DNA of 64,000 nt from Luteimonas yindakuii. GTDB lineage: Bacteria > Pseudomonadota > Gammaproteobacteria > Xanthomonadales > Xanthomonadaceae. The notes under the pieces are model-generated. The model ran no database searches, was not told the DNA's origin, and saw only the letters and a list, made by a program, of their open reading frames with translations. The DNA is taken from the NCBI RefSeq assembly GCF_004803715.2, contig NZ_CP039383.2:496001-560000 (forward strand). The letters are read 5' to 3'. A program made the translations under genes and the position numbers. Below, in pieces: positions 48,754 through 58,317 of this stretch (its first letter is position 1; the number at the start of each line of letters is the position of its first letter).

Positions 48754-49524
48754 ATGATCCGGCCACTTGCGTTTCTTCTTGGATTTTCCGTCTTGACTGC
48801 CTGCAGCTTCGACTCCACACCGTCTCCAAGTCCCGGTGTCGCGAAAGAATCTGACCGCGAGGAAGTGCGCCGAGATGGCTTAGCACATAGTGCTGGCTTG
48901 GGTTCGCAATCCCTTGCCCAGCAGTCTGTCCGCACGGGAACCTCCACCGCAACGTCTTGGCGAGAGCAGCTTGCGGCATTACCGCAAGAAGAAGCGCGGC
49001 ACCTGAGCGAAAAGAACACCAACTACTTCGGAGCGCTTGCCTATAAGAGCGTCGAAGAGCGCGAGTTGCTGAAAAGGATCGGCATTCCATTGCCGGATGA
49101 CTTTCTAACTGCCCGGCGCTTGGCCGTCGAAGAGTTGAAGTCGGGCGCAGAGAGGGGTGACCTGACGGCCAAATTGATCTACATCGATCGCCTGATTGAT
49201 GAAGCGCAGCGCAAAACCACGACTCAGGACGGCATTGCCGGAGAGGAAGCGAACGCGCTCGCTGCACAAGCTTCATTCGAGCTCGGAAAGATCAAAGGGC
49301 GATCGAACAGTGCATTTATCCCGTACTTGGATGCGCGCTTGTTCTCGAGCGGACCTCCGAAGCCGGAGTACGTGACAGGCGCCATGTTGGCGGCGTTTGA
49401 TCGCGGGGACACACGAGCGATCGGTCTTCTTGAGCCCTACGCGCGCGAGCATCCAGATGTTGACGCTATGGGCGTGGCTTACTACTTCGCGACGATGAAG
49501 GCGGATTCGGAAGTTGGTCACTAG
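48754..49524 (+). CDS. Lipoprotein of unknown function
   Basis: A 256-residue protein with a signal peptide ending in lipobox LTAC, so Cys16 or so is lipidated, followed by an Ser/Pro-rich linker and a helical domain with Ala/Glu/Lys-rich helices that could be TPR- or Sel1-like (ELKSGAERGDLTAKLIYIDR). The ATG at 48754 follows aaggag by eight bases. It probably sits on the inner or outer membrane facing the periplasm. No partner is evident. Confidence 0.65.
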   Translation: MIRPLAFLLGFSVLTACSFDSTPSPSPGVAKESDREEVRRDGLAHSAGLGSQSLAQQSVRTGTSTATSWREQLAALPQEEARHLSEKNTNYFGALAYKSVEERELLKRIGIPLPDDFLTARRLAVEELKSGAERGDLTAKLIYIDRLIDEAQRKTTTQDGIAGEEANALAAQASFELGKIKGRSNSAFIPYLDARLFSSGPPKPEYVTGAMLAAFDRGDTRAIGLLEPYAREHPDVDAMGVAYYFATMKADSEVGH

Positions 49525-49792
49525 TTAGGGCAGCGTTAGTAGCAGATCTGTCCTGCGCGGCCCTGGCGGCTTGCATGAGATCGTCGCGGAGATCCCCGGC
49601 CCAGCAGAGGCTGCGGGGTCGAGTTTTGACATGGAGGCAGCTCCGTAGTTGCTCGGAGCTAATAGGCCCGCCGTTGCCCAGATGTTCGCGGCAGGCGCTG
49701 TCGTCAGCTGGCGTACGCGATGTCCACGCTGGGACGCCCTGAGGCACTGACGGAGTTCAGCCGGGGCGCACGGCACCCCGGCAAGAGGGCCA

Positions 49793-51370
49793 TCAGACCG
49801 GAGAAGCCTCGAGCGACCCGTCGAGAACGTCGTGCAGGATGTCCGCGACAGCGACGTCGATCGCGGATGCGTCAGGCAGTCGGATCTGCGAACGGGCGCG
49901 AGCCATCTCTTCGCACTTCGGTTCAAACGCTGATCGGATGAATGAAGATCGATCCGTCGCCGCATACAGGTCGCGCAGGAATCCGGTGCGAACGTTCTTG
50001 CTCACGTGGTCAACCAGTTCGCCCATCTCTTCCGCGCTGAGCATGTACTCGTAGGCGAGCTGAGAAATTTCTTCCTGAATCAATGGCATGAGCTTCACGG
50101 AATCGTCGTCGACGACGAGGTCCATCGCCTTCTTCGAGGCGACGGCGCCGATGGTTCCACCCGTAAGGGATCCAACGATGCCGCCGACCACGCCACCGAC
50201 TGCGGTGCCAATCAACGGGACCGCCGACCCAACAGCTGCACCCGCGGCTGCTCCGGCAATCCAGCCACCTGTGCCGCCAACAACACTCGTGGAGTTGACC
50301 GCAAGGTTCTTTCCAAGCTGTTTCCAAGACATGCTCTTGGCAAAACTAGCCCGGTAGAGGTCCGGTGTCGTCATGACCGCGGTGACCACCACAGAGGTGA
50401 CGACGTTGCTACGCATCAGCTTAGCGACGTGATTACGTGCCGCTGCGCCATACACACTCTTGCCAAGGCTGGCAGCAGCGATCTTTTCGATGATCACCTT
50501 ACCGAACTGCGTCGATTGGACAGACTTGACGGCATCCCTGGCGAGCACGACGCCGACTGCCGCAGCCTTTGTGCGCAGCACCTGTGAGGTCGCGATACCG
50601 GCAGTGAACGCAAGCGTTCCAGAACCGAGACCGTTGAATGTCGCCTCCTTGAGCGCAGCCTCAGTTTCTACACCGTTCCACTTCAGCTGCGCGTAATGGA
50701 TCGCGAAAGAGAGACCCACGGCTAACCCTGCACCCACGGCATGGGTCTTTGCGTCGAAGATGAGCCCGTCAATGGTGCCGGCACGAGCAATGTTGCGTGC
50801 CTGGGCATAGCTGACGCTGCCTTTCTTGACGATCTCCTCCGCCTGGGCGGGGTCTGTGACGCCTGGAACCTTTCCGGCTGCGATCTTCGCGCGCATGCGC
50901 TCCAGGCACGTGTCGTATTGATCGGCCGGGACTTCAAGACGTTGGCCGTTGTAGCGGTAGACGCCTTCGCTGTTGAACGCCGACTCCATCGTGCGTGTCG
51001 CGGAATCGTAATACTTGGTCTGAACGGCAACGCCGTCCACGATCCGATCCGGACCGTTGAGGGTGTTGGATGTCCCGACCGCTTCAACGGTGCGACCCCT
51101 CATCCTATCGGCGAGGATGTTTGCCTCTTCTGCAGCGAATCCGGTCCCACCCTTTGTATGGAACTTGTTGATCTGCGTGAGCTCGATACCCGTTGCGATA
51201 ACAGGTGCCACGACATGGTTGAGATCAACATGGGCAGCCCCGTGTTTCTCTGTAAACCGCCTTTCTCGAGCGGCTTGGGCACGCGTTGGGGTTGCGGGTG
51301 CCGGAACGTTGTCCGGGTTGATATGAGCCATCCGGCGGTCCCGTGCCTTGCGTCTTGCTTCAGCGTCCAT
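49793..51370 (-). CDS. Glycine-zipper membrane protein with a conserved N-terminal module
   Basis: A 525-residue protein. The N-terminal 200 residues carry FAAEEANILADRMRGRTVEAVG, GPDRIVDGVAVQTKYY and SYAQARNIARAGTIDGLIFDA, a combination I have seen in a widespread bacterial family without known function. A long central region has several hydrophobic spans, with a glycine-zipper stretch GGWIAGAAAGAAVGSAVP and GGVVGGIVGSLTGGTIG. The C-terminal 110 residues are soluble. The frame has a good site (ggggaaatc) before ATG 51370. Another glycine-rich gene runs off the window end. A toxin, pore or phage-related role is possible but unproven. Confidence 0.6.
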   Translation of the reverse strand: MDAEARRKARDRRMAHINPDNVPAPATPTRAQAARERRFTEKHGAAHVDLNHVVAPVIATGIELTQINKFHTKGGTGFAAEEANILADRMRGRTVEAVGTSNTLNGPDRIVDGVAVQTKYYDSATRTMESAFNSEGVYRYNGQRLEVPADQYDTCLERMRAKIAAGKVPGVTDPAQAEEIVKKGSVSYAQARNIARAGTIDGLIFDAKTHAVGAGLAVGLSFAIHYAQLKWNGVETEAALKEATFNGLGSGTLAFTAGIATSQVLRTKAAAVGVVLARDAVKSVQSTQFGKVIIEKIAAASLGKSVYGAAARNHVAKLMRSNVVTSVVVTAVMTTPDLYRASFAKSMSWKQLGKNLAVNSTSVVGGTGGWIAGAAAGAAVGSAVPLIGTAVGGVVGGIVGSLTGGTIGAVASKKAMDLVVDDDSVKLMPLIQEEISQLAYEYMLSAEEMGELVDHVSKNVRTGFLRDLYAATDRSSFIRSAFEPKCEEMARARSQIRLPDASAIDVAVADILHDVLDGSLEASPV

Positions 51371-51718
51371 GATTTCCCCTGGTAAATATCAGATGGATCT
51401 ACGAATGGGCGGTGCCCCGATCGAATCATCGCACCCCGGAAGTAGGGATTTCCCTGACACTCCCCGCCCAGAAAGCCCGGCAGCGATGGAGCTCATCCAG
51501 TTGGGCATCGGCAGGTCCACCCTCAGTGCGGCCACGCCGCCCATGATGGCAATGAAACCACACAGGAGGCTTTCAAGAATCCCTTGGTCTTCCAGTCGCT
51601 GTAACTGCCCGCGGCAGCATCTGCTCGCGCCCGTACGTCGCGGTACGAAATCTAGAACAGGAAGGCCGTGCCCAGACAGGGCAGGATCGCGAGGTTAATG
51701 CGCCGCTCGGAGGCGAAA
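51371..51718. other. Gene-free interval
   Basis: A 348-base stretch with no start-to-stop frame that looks coding. On the minus strand the string RRINLAILPCLGTAFLF followed, after a stop, by YRDVRARADAAAGSY may be a relic of a membrane protein. I see no repeat, terminator or promoter I can support. Confidence 0.4.
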
Positions 51719-52198
51719 CTACTCGGGGCGTGAACTTCGCGTGTCAATTCGGTTATGCGTTTTCTCCCTGAGCACCTCAGGGCTGCGCTCTGCGTGGAAT
51801 CTAACGGTGTGTAACAACAGTAGGAGCTCTTGAACACATCTGGGAGTCACCCGAGCCGGAGTGCCCACGATCCATTCGCTGGCTATGCGGTCTACTCTAG
51901 CCGAGAAGCGGTTCTTCTGGATATTTGCATCAAAGAGGTCGATCAGCTCTTCAATGATCTGCTTGCATGCCACTTCATCATCGTTGCGGAGGAATGGCGG
52001 CGCCAGACCTGAGTGCTTAAAGCTGTCTCCCAGCGCCCGCAGGCGCACGGCATAGTGTTCCAACGCTGTCAAGAAGACTTCGGAATGTCTGGACATGAGC
52101 GCTACTACTAGGTTAGGCCGAATCTCGGCGGGTAGCTGGCCATACAGCAATCTCTTTCTGACAAGCGGGCCACATAGCGATGCAAGTTCGGCTCGCAC
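51719..52198 (-). CDS. Hypothetical protein
   Basis: A 159-residue helical, soluble protein starting at GTG 52198 (VRAELASLCGPLV). It has a helix-rich middle (SEVFLTALEHYAVRLRALGD) and an end rich in Arg. I do not recognise it. The upstream frame on the same strand (52108-52389) is coding-like too and may be a frameshifted N-terminus: FVRRFLPMMAFDAEQLYLAGESL. If so, the gene is broken near 52199. Confidence 0.4.
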   Translation of the reverse strand: MRAELASLCGPLVRKRLLYGQLPAEIRPNLVVALMSRHSEVFLTALEHYAVRLRALGDSFKHSGLAPPFLRNDDEVACKQIIEELIDLFDANIQKNRFSARVDRIASEWIVGTPARVTPRCVQELLLLLHTVRFHAERSPEVLREKTHNRIDTRSSRPE

Positions 52199-52279
52199 GA
52201 GAAAATGAGGGATTCCCCAGCTAAGTAAAGCTGCTCAGCATCGAATGCCATCATTGGCAGGAAGCGCCGTACGAAATTG

Positions 52280-52912
52280 CTAGGCCCTGTCTCGCTGTGA
52301 TTTGGCATAAGCAATGGCATCAGCGAGGCGCTCATAGCGGTACCCGCCGTACTCAAATTGTTGCCCATTGAAGGAGACACCGTACTCATCTGCCAGGGTT
52401 AAATCACCTCTAGTCTGTATAGCCGGCGGGACAAAAGTTTCAACCTTGTCCAAAGAAATGCATATGACCCCAGACTCAAGCGTGTGCACTCGTAAGAACG
52501 GTTCTGCGTTGTGCACGTAGGCTTGGAACGTTCCGTCTGAACCCCGGGCCAGGCCTCGCCAGGAACTGGGCGACGGCACGTCAATACCATCAATGTCTTT
52601 TACCGGAATGAAGGCGCCTGACCGCGCTGATGTTGCAGCGAGCTTTGCGGCCTCCTGCAAGTCTTGAAGCGCAGCCTTTGCCGTGGAGCTCGAGATAAGG
52701 CTCTCGATGATTCCTAGGCCAGCCGCACCTCCTATGGCCCAGCCAGGTGATCCCCAGAATCCAATGCCGGTAGAGAAGCCCTTGAGTCCATCGGCAGCGT
52801 TTAGGCGAAGGGCATCTGACCGGCGCAAAGGCGCTTCGAGGCATAGGAATACTTCTGAAATCGTGAAGGAGGCCCCGGACGCAAGCCCAACTTTAAGACT
52901 AGGGGTCGTCAT
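52280..52912 (-). CDS. Hypothetical protein with a glycine-rich membrane segment
   Basis: A 210-residue protein from the ATG at 52912. Near residue 45 is GFWGSPGWAIGGAAGLGIIESL, cited in part as AIGGAAGLGIIES, a single hydrophobic Gly/Ala span. The second half is a soluble beta-rich domain with PSSWRGLARGSDGTFQAYVHN. I do not recognise a family. It reads in the same direction as its neighbours on both sides, with short gaps. Confidence 0.5.
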   Translation of the reverse strand: MTTPSLKVGLASGASFTISEVFLCLEAPLRRSDALRLNAADGLKGFSTGIGFWGSPGWAIGGAAGLGIIESLISSSTAKAALQDLQEAAKLAATSARSGAFIPVKDIDGIDVPSPSSWRGLARGSDGTFQAYVHNAEPFLRVHTLESGVICISLDKVETFVPPAIQTRGDLTLADEYGVSFNGQQFEYGGYRYERLADAIAYAKSQRDRA

Positions 52913-53016
52913 CTGTGACTCACTGCGGTTGTGGTTCAAGCCTAGCGCGGACCTAAGACAACCCGCAGAGCGCGGGCACTCAGAGCTTGAGTTCATACTC
53001 AGCCTAGAGAATGCAG

Positions 53017-53850
53017 CTAGTCCCCGCACCCGATTTCATCGGGAGCCACCGTGGTATTAAATTCATCTGGCTTCGTGGCCACCAGGTTCAAGGCCAGCAT
53101 TCGAGCAAGGTGGGTTTGGGCGCCAACGGTATTGTCACACCACGTTGCATCAGAAGTTCCGTGTCCCAAGCGAATGTGCGTGTTGCCGATTGAGTTTCCA
53201 TTAGACAGCTCCCTGGTCCTGGTCTGATTATCGTTATCCAGAGAGTAAGCTATTGCCGCCTGTGCAGCTGAACCGTAAGTCACGTAGAAAGTATCGCTAT
53301 AAATAGTTCGTTTGACAGTTCGGCTCCCGATCGGGGATCTGGATGTGGAAGATTCACTGCAATCCACGCCTCCTACGAACAAGCTCGGCCTACAGCGCAC
53401 ACCAGTTGACCGGGATGAATAGAGGGTTTGTTCGCTATCGTACTCTCGTGAACCTTGGTTTTTTCCTATGACAAATAAATAGTCGAAGTCTTCACGAATC
53501 ATTTCGACAAAATCAGTCACATCACCTCGTCCGATGAAGCGCAGTTGCGTCAAGGGGAAGTTTGATCTCCATTCGTCAAAAATCGCTTCGGCAATAGGAT
53601 ATGTTTTTCCGTCGGGAGTCTTTTCAAGGGTTGTTACGAGAATGCGGGTCGAAGCAGGGTCAGCATTCTTCAGCTCCTGGGCCGCTTCGAAATCATAGAC
53701 AACCCGGCCACGAGTCAGGCGCACACCGAATTCTTCCTCGTCCAACTCCAGAATTGGATCCTCAGCCACGCTTCCTTTTCTGGCTTCTAATTCCCAAGGA
53801 GTCAGAGATAGGACAGCAAATAGGAAGAGTGCGAATCTAAATGTGCTCAC
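53017..53850 (-). CDS. Secreted hypothetical protein
   Basis: A 277-residue protein with a clear N-terminal signal peptide (FRFALFLFAVLSLTPWELEA), so it should be exported. The mature part has Cys pairs (GVRCRPSLFVGGVDCSES) and a C-terminal Asp/Cys end (DEIGCGD), suggesting disulfides. No enzyme motif is visible. Codon use is clearly lower in GC than in the core genes. A GCCTAAC core sequence, as at integron cassette ends, lies at 53932-53938, 80 bases upstream of its start, and so this may once have been a cassette gene. Confidence 0.6.
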   Translation of the reverse strand: MSTFRFALFLFAVLSLTPWELEARKGSVAEDPILELDEEEFGVRLTRGRVVYDFEAAQELKNADPASTRILVTTLEKTPDGKTYPIAEAIFDEWRSNFPLTQLRFIGRGDVTDFVEMIREDFDYLFVIGKNQGSREYDSEQTLYSSRSTGVRCRPSLFVGGVDCSESSTSRSPIGSRTVKRTIYSDTFYVTYGSAAQAAIAYSLDNDNQTRTRELSNGNSIGNTHIRLGHGTSDATWCDNTVGAQTHLARMLALNLVATKPDEFNTTVAPDEIGCGD

Positions 53851-53931
53851 GAGTTGCCCCCGGGTTTGCGACTATGGTCAATAGTGATATCGGCTGCTCG
53901 GCTAGCCTCTACAGTGCCCATGCTGCTTGGG

Positions 53932-53938
53932 GCCTAAC
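53932..53938 (-). repeat. Integron-type core site (GTTAGGC), isolated
   Basis: On the minus strand this reads GTTAGGC, the core 7-mer of integron recombination sites, and leads into the upstream region of the secreted-protein gene. I see no paired half site with the L box nearby, so it may be a remnant of an attC or chance. Confidence 0.3.
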
Positions 53939-54139
53939 ACCTTATCCCTACGGGCGGGGGCGCCCGGACGTGGTGCGCGTCGGGCACCACCTCGGCGCTG
54001 GCGCCACCGAAACTCAGCAGGGGCCGCACGCCGGATCTCCCGCCTTGCGCCCGAAAAACCGATCGACGTCGCCTCGAACTGATAAGCGTGGGCCTCCAGC
54101 GAGACGCTCTCGGCCAGTCGACTGTATCGGAGAACGGGC

Positions 54140-54519
54140 ATGGCGGCAGCGGGGATTGACGTAAGCAAGGCCAGTCCGGATCTCGCCTTGCATGGGCATC
54201 TGGGCGTGGTGAGGTTTCCCAATACCGTGCAGAGGTCGCACGGCGGCTGGTGAACGACTCCAGGCTCTCAGCGCCACCCGGATCGTGGTCGAAGCGACGG
54301 GTAATTACGAAGAGCCGCTGCTTGAGCCTACCGCGATCCGACCTGTGGATTGCCCGCGTCGACCTGCGGCAGGCCCACGCTTTCGCGAGCGCAGCCGGCG
54401 AGCTGGCCAAGACTGACGACATCGACGCTTGGATGTTGGCATTGGTGGTCCGGCTGTTCGCTGATCGCTCGCGGCCCTACGTAGCACCGCCCGGGTGGCA
54501 GCGAGAACTGCGCGACTAG
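54140..54519 (+). pseudogene. IS110-family transposase remnant
   Basis: The start MAAAGIDVSKASPDLALHG is the catalytic-domain opening of IS110 (DEDD) transposases. After a stop and frame change, the frame continues VVEATGNYEEPLL, ELAKTDDIDAWMLALVVRLFADR and YVAPPGWQRELRD, all family segments. The rest of the transposase is absent, ending at TAG 54519. At least one frameshift and one nonsense codon make it inactive. Confidence 0.75.
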
Positions 54520-54539
54520 GTGGTGGTGTTAAGGCACTT

Positions 54540-54700
54540 GGCGTCTTCGGCGCTCTATGCCGCCGTACTTGTCCCGCCAAATGTAGAACTTAGACGGGCT
54601 AAAGTCGTGCTGCCGAGCCCAACTCCGACACGGCCACGCCGGCCTCGGCCTGCTTGATGAAGCCGATGATCTGTTCCGCGATGAAGCGACGCTTGTGCAT
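54540..54700 (-). pseudogene. IS3-family OrfA remnant
   Basis: The minus-strand start MHKRRFIAEQIIGFIKQAEAG is typical of IS3/IS407-type OrfA helix-turn-helix proteins. A frameshift follows at SELG, after which FYIWRDKYGG matches the end of the domain. Only about 55 codons remain. With the OrfB scrap at 58929, it may represent parts of one former IS3 element. Confidence 0.7.
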
Positions 54701-55006
54701 GTCCGTCCTCTCTGGGTGATGGACTCACCCTATCTTGGTGGGTACGACTCGGTGGCAGGTCAAGCACCGCACCGGTGACACGGCTGATCGGGTCGGGCGA
54801 CACATCGACGTCGTAGATCTGCGCAAAGTCGCCTTGGATCACACGCACGCTATGCTGCGCGCGCGCATCGACATGATCTTCTCGTCGAAGCCGGCACATC
54901 ACCTGAAATGCTTGGGAAACAGTTTCTCTCTAGCGAGCCGGCGATCGCGTGGTATGTCCGAGGGGACCGCGCCTCGCCGGTCAGCCCTTGACCATACAGA
55001 TGGTCC
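54701..55006. other. Gene-free interval
   Basis: A 306-base stretch between the IS3 remnant and the Hsp70 gene on the same strand. One frame is open on each strand, but neither has coding character. No terminator or repeat is seen. Confidence 0.4.
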
Positions 55007-56416
55007 TCAGAGTAGTCTGGTGCTTGCGCGAACCAAGCCCTCAATCACCGCAAGAGACTCTTCTCGTGAGATCAGGGGGGTGTCCGGGAAGACAGCACTG
55101 ACGGCGGTGGCAACATAAGGCGCGCGTGACATTCCGCCGGTCACATAGATTCGCTGCGGCTCTTCGTCGATTTCCGTACGCGCTGAAGAAAGAAGTGTGC
55201 GTAAGGGTCGCAGGAGCTCCGACGCAGCGTTCAGCAGTCGGCCTTGGTCTATCTCAGCTTGCAGCCCTTGTTCGATATAGCTCAATCGTAGGGACGCGCT
55301 TTCCGAATCACTCAGGAAAATCTTTGTGCGCTCAACGGCCCGATTGAGGCGGACGGTAGCTCCAGACGCCTGTAGCCGGCCAACGCGGTGACGATAAGGT
55401 TCTTCGAGGCCGGAAAAGCTCGCTTTGATGAAATCTCTTTGACGATGCTGGTCGTGAACCGCGGCTGCGTTATAGAAGTGATGGACCGGCGTACGCGTAA
55501 CTCCTTTGCCAAAGAGGGGCATGAACTCTTGTAAATTCAGATGCAGATCGACATCGGTGCCGCCAACCGGCGAGCCCCAAGATTTGTGGATCTTCGGCGC
55601 AGTGTCGTCTCCGCCCACGTCAGCTAATGAGATGTCGGATGTACCGCCGCCAACGTCTACAATCAGCGCGAGATGCTTGTCCGAGCTTGTCTCGTGGAAC
55701 GCCCATGCAGCAGCTACTGGCTCCTCCAAGAAGTCGACCTGTTCAAAACCAGCTGCAGTCGCTGCGTTGGTGAGTAACCGAACGGCTTGTTGGTTTCCAC
55801 CCTCTCCCATGGAGCTGCGAAACCGCACCGGACGTCCCAAAAGCACTGACGTCGCCGGCGATCCGAACTGAGCGCAAGCTTGCGTCCGTATGTGGGCAAG
55901 AATTCGGGTAGTTATGCCCAACAGGACAGAGTGAGCATCCCCATGCAATCGGAATCCCAGTAGAGACTTTGGTGATTGCACAAGACGGCCACCATGTTCA
56001 CTGATGTAGGCTTCGATTGCTTCCTCGCCGAACACAGCGGCATCCAGATTGAGCTTGGTTTCCATAGATGCTCGCTGTGCAAGCCAATCTCTGCGAACTG
56101 TCGCCTCTGCTTCCTTTCGAATCTCGTCCATTGATCGCTCAACCACGCTCCTCCTAAAGGGCTCGCCACTTGTCGACGCTTGATTAATCTGCTCGCGGCT
56201 CCTAGCTTGGTCGTTGAGCGATGTACGAACGTGAGCCTCAACGTGACGCTCCAATTCGGGTGTGAGCTCGAAACAATCTGCGTTCGGCAAATATCTGGGA
56301 AAGAAAGCAGCCGTACGAAACTGAGGCTCGTCGCCGAACCGAACGAGTTCGACCCGTCCGTCCACCATGGCCCCTGCTGCGGAATAGCTGGTCCCGAAGT
56401 CGACCCCGATGCGCAT
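55007..56416 (-). CDS. Hsp70 family protein (YegD-like)
   Basis: A 469-residue protein of the ATPase half of Hsp70 with no substrate-binding domain. IGVDFGTSYSAAG at the N-terminus is the phosphate-1 loop, VDVGGGTSDISLADVGGDD the phosphate-2 loop, and VTGGMSRAPYVATAV the adenosine region. The ATG at 56416 gives this standard start, while the frame is open further upstream into the SRAP relic. The size fits YegD (about 450). Role unknown. In composition it matches the island, not the core. Confidence 0.85.
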   Translation of the reverse strand: MRIGVDFGTSYSAAGAMVDGRVELVRFGDEPQFRTAAFFPRYLPNADCFELTPELERHVEAHVRTSLNDQARSREQINQASTSGEPFRRSVVERSMDEIRKEAEATVRRDWLAQRASMETKLNLDAAVFGEEAIEAYISEHGGRLVQSPKSLLGFRLHGDAHSVLLGITTRILAHIRTQACAQFGSPATSVLLGRPVRFRSSMGEGGNQQAVRLLTNAATAAGFEQVDFLEEPVAAAWAFHETSSDKHLALIVDVGGGTSDISLADVGGDDTAPKIHKSWGSPVGGTDVDLHLNLQEFMPLFGKGVTRTPVHHFYNAAAVHDQHRQRDFIKASFSGLEEPYRHRVGRLQASGATVRLNRAVERTKIFLSDSESASLRLSYIEQGLQAEIDQGRLLNAASELLRPLRTLLSSARTEIDEEPQRIYVTGGMSRAPYVATAVSAVFPDTPLISREESLAVIEGLVRASTRLL

Positions 56417-56589
56417 GCGTGTCCCGGTGTTTAGCTGGCGTCTCCGACAGCCGGTGAAGACTATTGAGCAGGCTGAGCCCTCTAGTGCGCCTACAGTCAG
56501 CGGAGTCGGGTAGGTCACAGAAGAAGAAAGTAGAACTACTGCGTCGTTTATCACATCCTGACTGTGCATGCCCGCCGAAGGCACGATCA

Positions 56590-57346
56590 GGTGCCGGCAT
56601 TTGCGGACTGGCCGGTGGCGGCCCACCTCAGGCTCGGGGTCGTCCGAGATCGCGGCCAAGGAGGCGCGCGACCAGCATCGGCTCGCGGATGCGCGGCTCG
56701 AACTCGAGGATCGTTTCTCCCCGTCGACGACGACGTGCTCGTGGAAACTGTCAGCGATCATGAGCCCGTGGTGCCGGCCGAACTAGCCGCGCCAGAAGCC
56801 CTCGAGGTTGTCGCGCCTGGCGTTTTAGGTGCCTTGGAACTTCGTATCGTATACGGATGGCTTGCCGGCGGGGCGGCACCGGAAGCGCATGAGCTTCACG
56901 ACGCAGAGCCCACCCTCCGAGACGAGCACGGGGCCATAGCCGCCGGGGAACACCCGATGGTCTATGGGGCTCGGCTTGCCCTTGAGTACATCCAGACGTT
57001 GCTGTGCCGCGGCGACCATGTTGGTCCCGATGCGCACGTTCTCGCGCGCGTTCTTCGTTTCCTTCACCTTCAGGGCGCGCTCCGCATCGGCAACCCGGTG
57101 ACGCTGGTCGAAGAGCTTCTGCGTGAGCTTGTCGGTCTCCCAGGCGTCTCGGCGGCGGATCATCTCCGCCAGTTCGCCTGGGCCGTGCTCGAGGATGTCG
57201 CATTCGGCGGCGCGCGGCACCTTTTCGTGGCATGGCTCCTTGCCTTCCTGCCGCCAGTAGATGCGGATATAAGAATCGAGATCCATATCCGCCCCAGTTC
57301 CGCGGCGGAACTTGGAGAACTCGGCGTGGACCTAGGCGGAGTAGCA
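56590..57346 (-). pseudogene. SOS-response-associated peptidase, decayed copy 2
   Basis: Clearly homologous to 47149-48074 at the DNA level. Here the start codon is TTG instead of ATG, codon 6 or so is TAG in place of CAG, and TAC has become TAA at the segment DTKFQGT. The middle between, FPGGYGPVLV, is intact and lacks both insertions of copy 1. The 3' part is cut and partly deleted before it reaches the Hsp70 gene. The two copies thus share an ancestor but decayed by separate mutations. Confidence 0.8.
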
Positions 57347-57536
57347 CAAGGGCGGGAGAATAACGCCGGCCTTGTCCCCACGGTATGAGACCGACGCCTT
57401 GGCGGAAGCGCCGCAACGACCGTTGCGGACTCGTCCCGCGTAGCGGTGCAAATACCGTAGCGCGCTGCGCTCGAGTAAGGATGACGACGGCGGCCATCCG
57501 GGCACGGGCTTGGTGGAGACTGGAGGCTAGGAGCTC

Positions 57537-57767
57537 CTACACATACGCGCCGCTCCAGATAGCCCCGAAAACCCGTCGCACAGACTCATACCCCTCCGCC
57601 GTGGACATCAGGTCGCAGGGCCGCTGCCAGCCCAGCGCACCCTGTGGGCGTGCAACCCAATCCCGCAGCAGCTCTCAGGGTCAAATCTTGGGCCATCCCT
57701 CCAGTTCCTGCCGGCTTTCCAAGTTCTTGATGAGTTCGGCAAAGCTCCGTTCGAACGTCGGATGCAT
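57537..57767 (-). pseudogene. DUF2384-like antitoxin gene, decayed copy 2
   Basis: DNA similar to 48262-48495 throughout. From ATG 57767 it reads MHPTFERSFAELIKNLESRQ, and then a small deletion shifts the frame at EGWPK and meets TGA. Past that point the conserved C-terminal RPCDLMSTE-type codons survive in another frame. It lies upstream of the SRAP copy in the same order as at 48262. Confidence 0.75.
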
Positions 57768-58317
57768 GCAGTGCTACCCCCTGTGATCGAGCGATATCTG
57801 TTCGCAGCTGGTTGCTCGTTCGGGCCTGAGGGCACTGGCCGCAGGCGACAGCTTTCCTAACTAGGCGTGCCTGGCTGCTCGCACGACTCTTGGCGCAGCA
57901 TATGGACTGAAAGTCTGGGAACAGATCTTCCAGGACATGCTTGATGGTCTTGCTCTCCGCTCGCTCCGCAAGCGGCTCGCATCCGTCGGATCCTCTCTCT
58001 TGCCAGGCTCTCTCCTTAGGTGTCTGCCCCCAGCGCTGTAAGCGTGGCTAGGAGCAGTGCAGGGTGCGCGCCAACAGCATGGGGACTAACGCAGACAGCG
58101 CGAGAGCGGGATGCCCGGCCGCGGCTCGAACCACTGTGACGCGGGACACGCGAGCGCCAATGGCGAGGTCGGCCTACGTGAGCGCCCGGCGTCGCCGAGT
58201 GCGGCAGAGGAGCTCGCCGACCTTGGCGAAAGCGGCCTCCTTGTGATCGAGCGGCCTCAGGTGTGGGGGGCGCACCGATATTTATGCTTTTAAAGGCGAA
58301 CAGGTTTCCGTTCACCA
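57768..58317. other. Gene-free interval
   Basis: A 550-base stretch with only short frames of poor coding quality. Segments near 57,840-57,900 resemble the flanks of copy 1 of the SRAP cassette, showing that the duplicated unit extends past the antitoxin gene. Nothing else can be supported. Confidence 0.4.
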
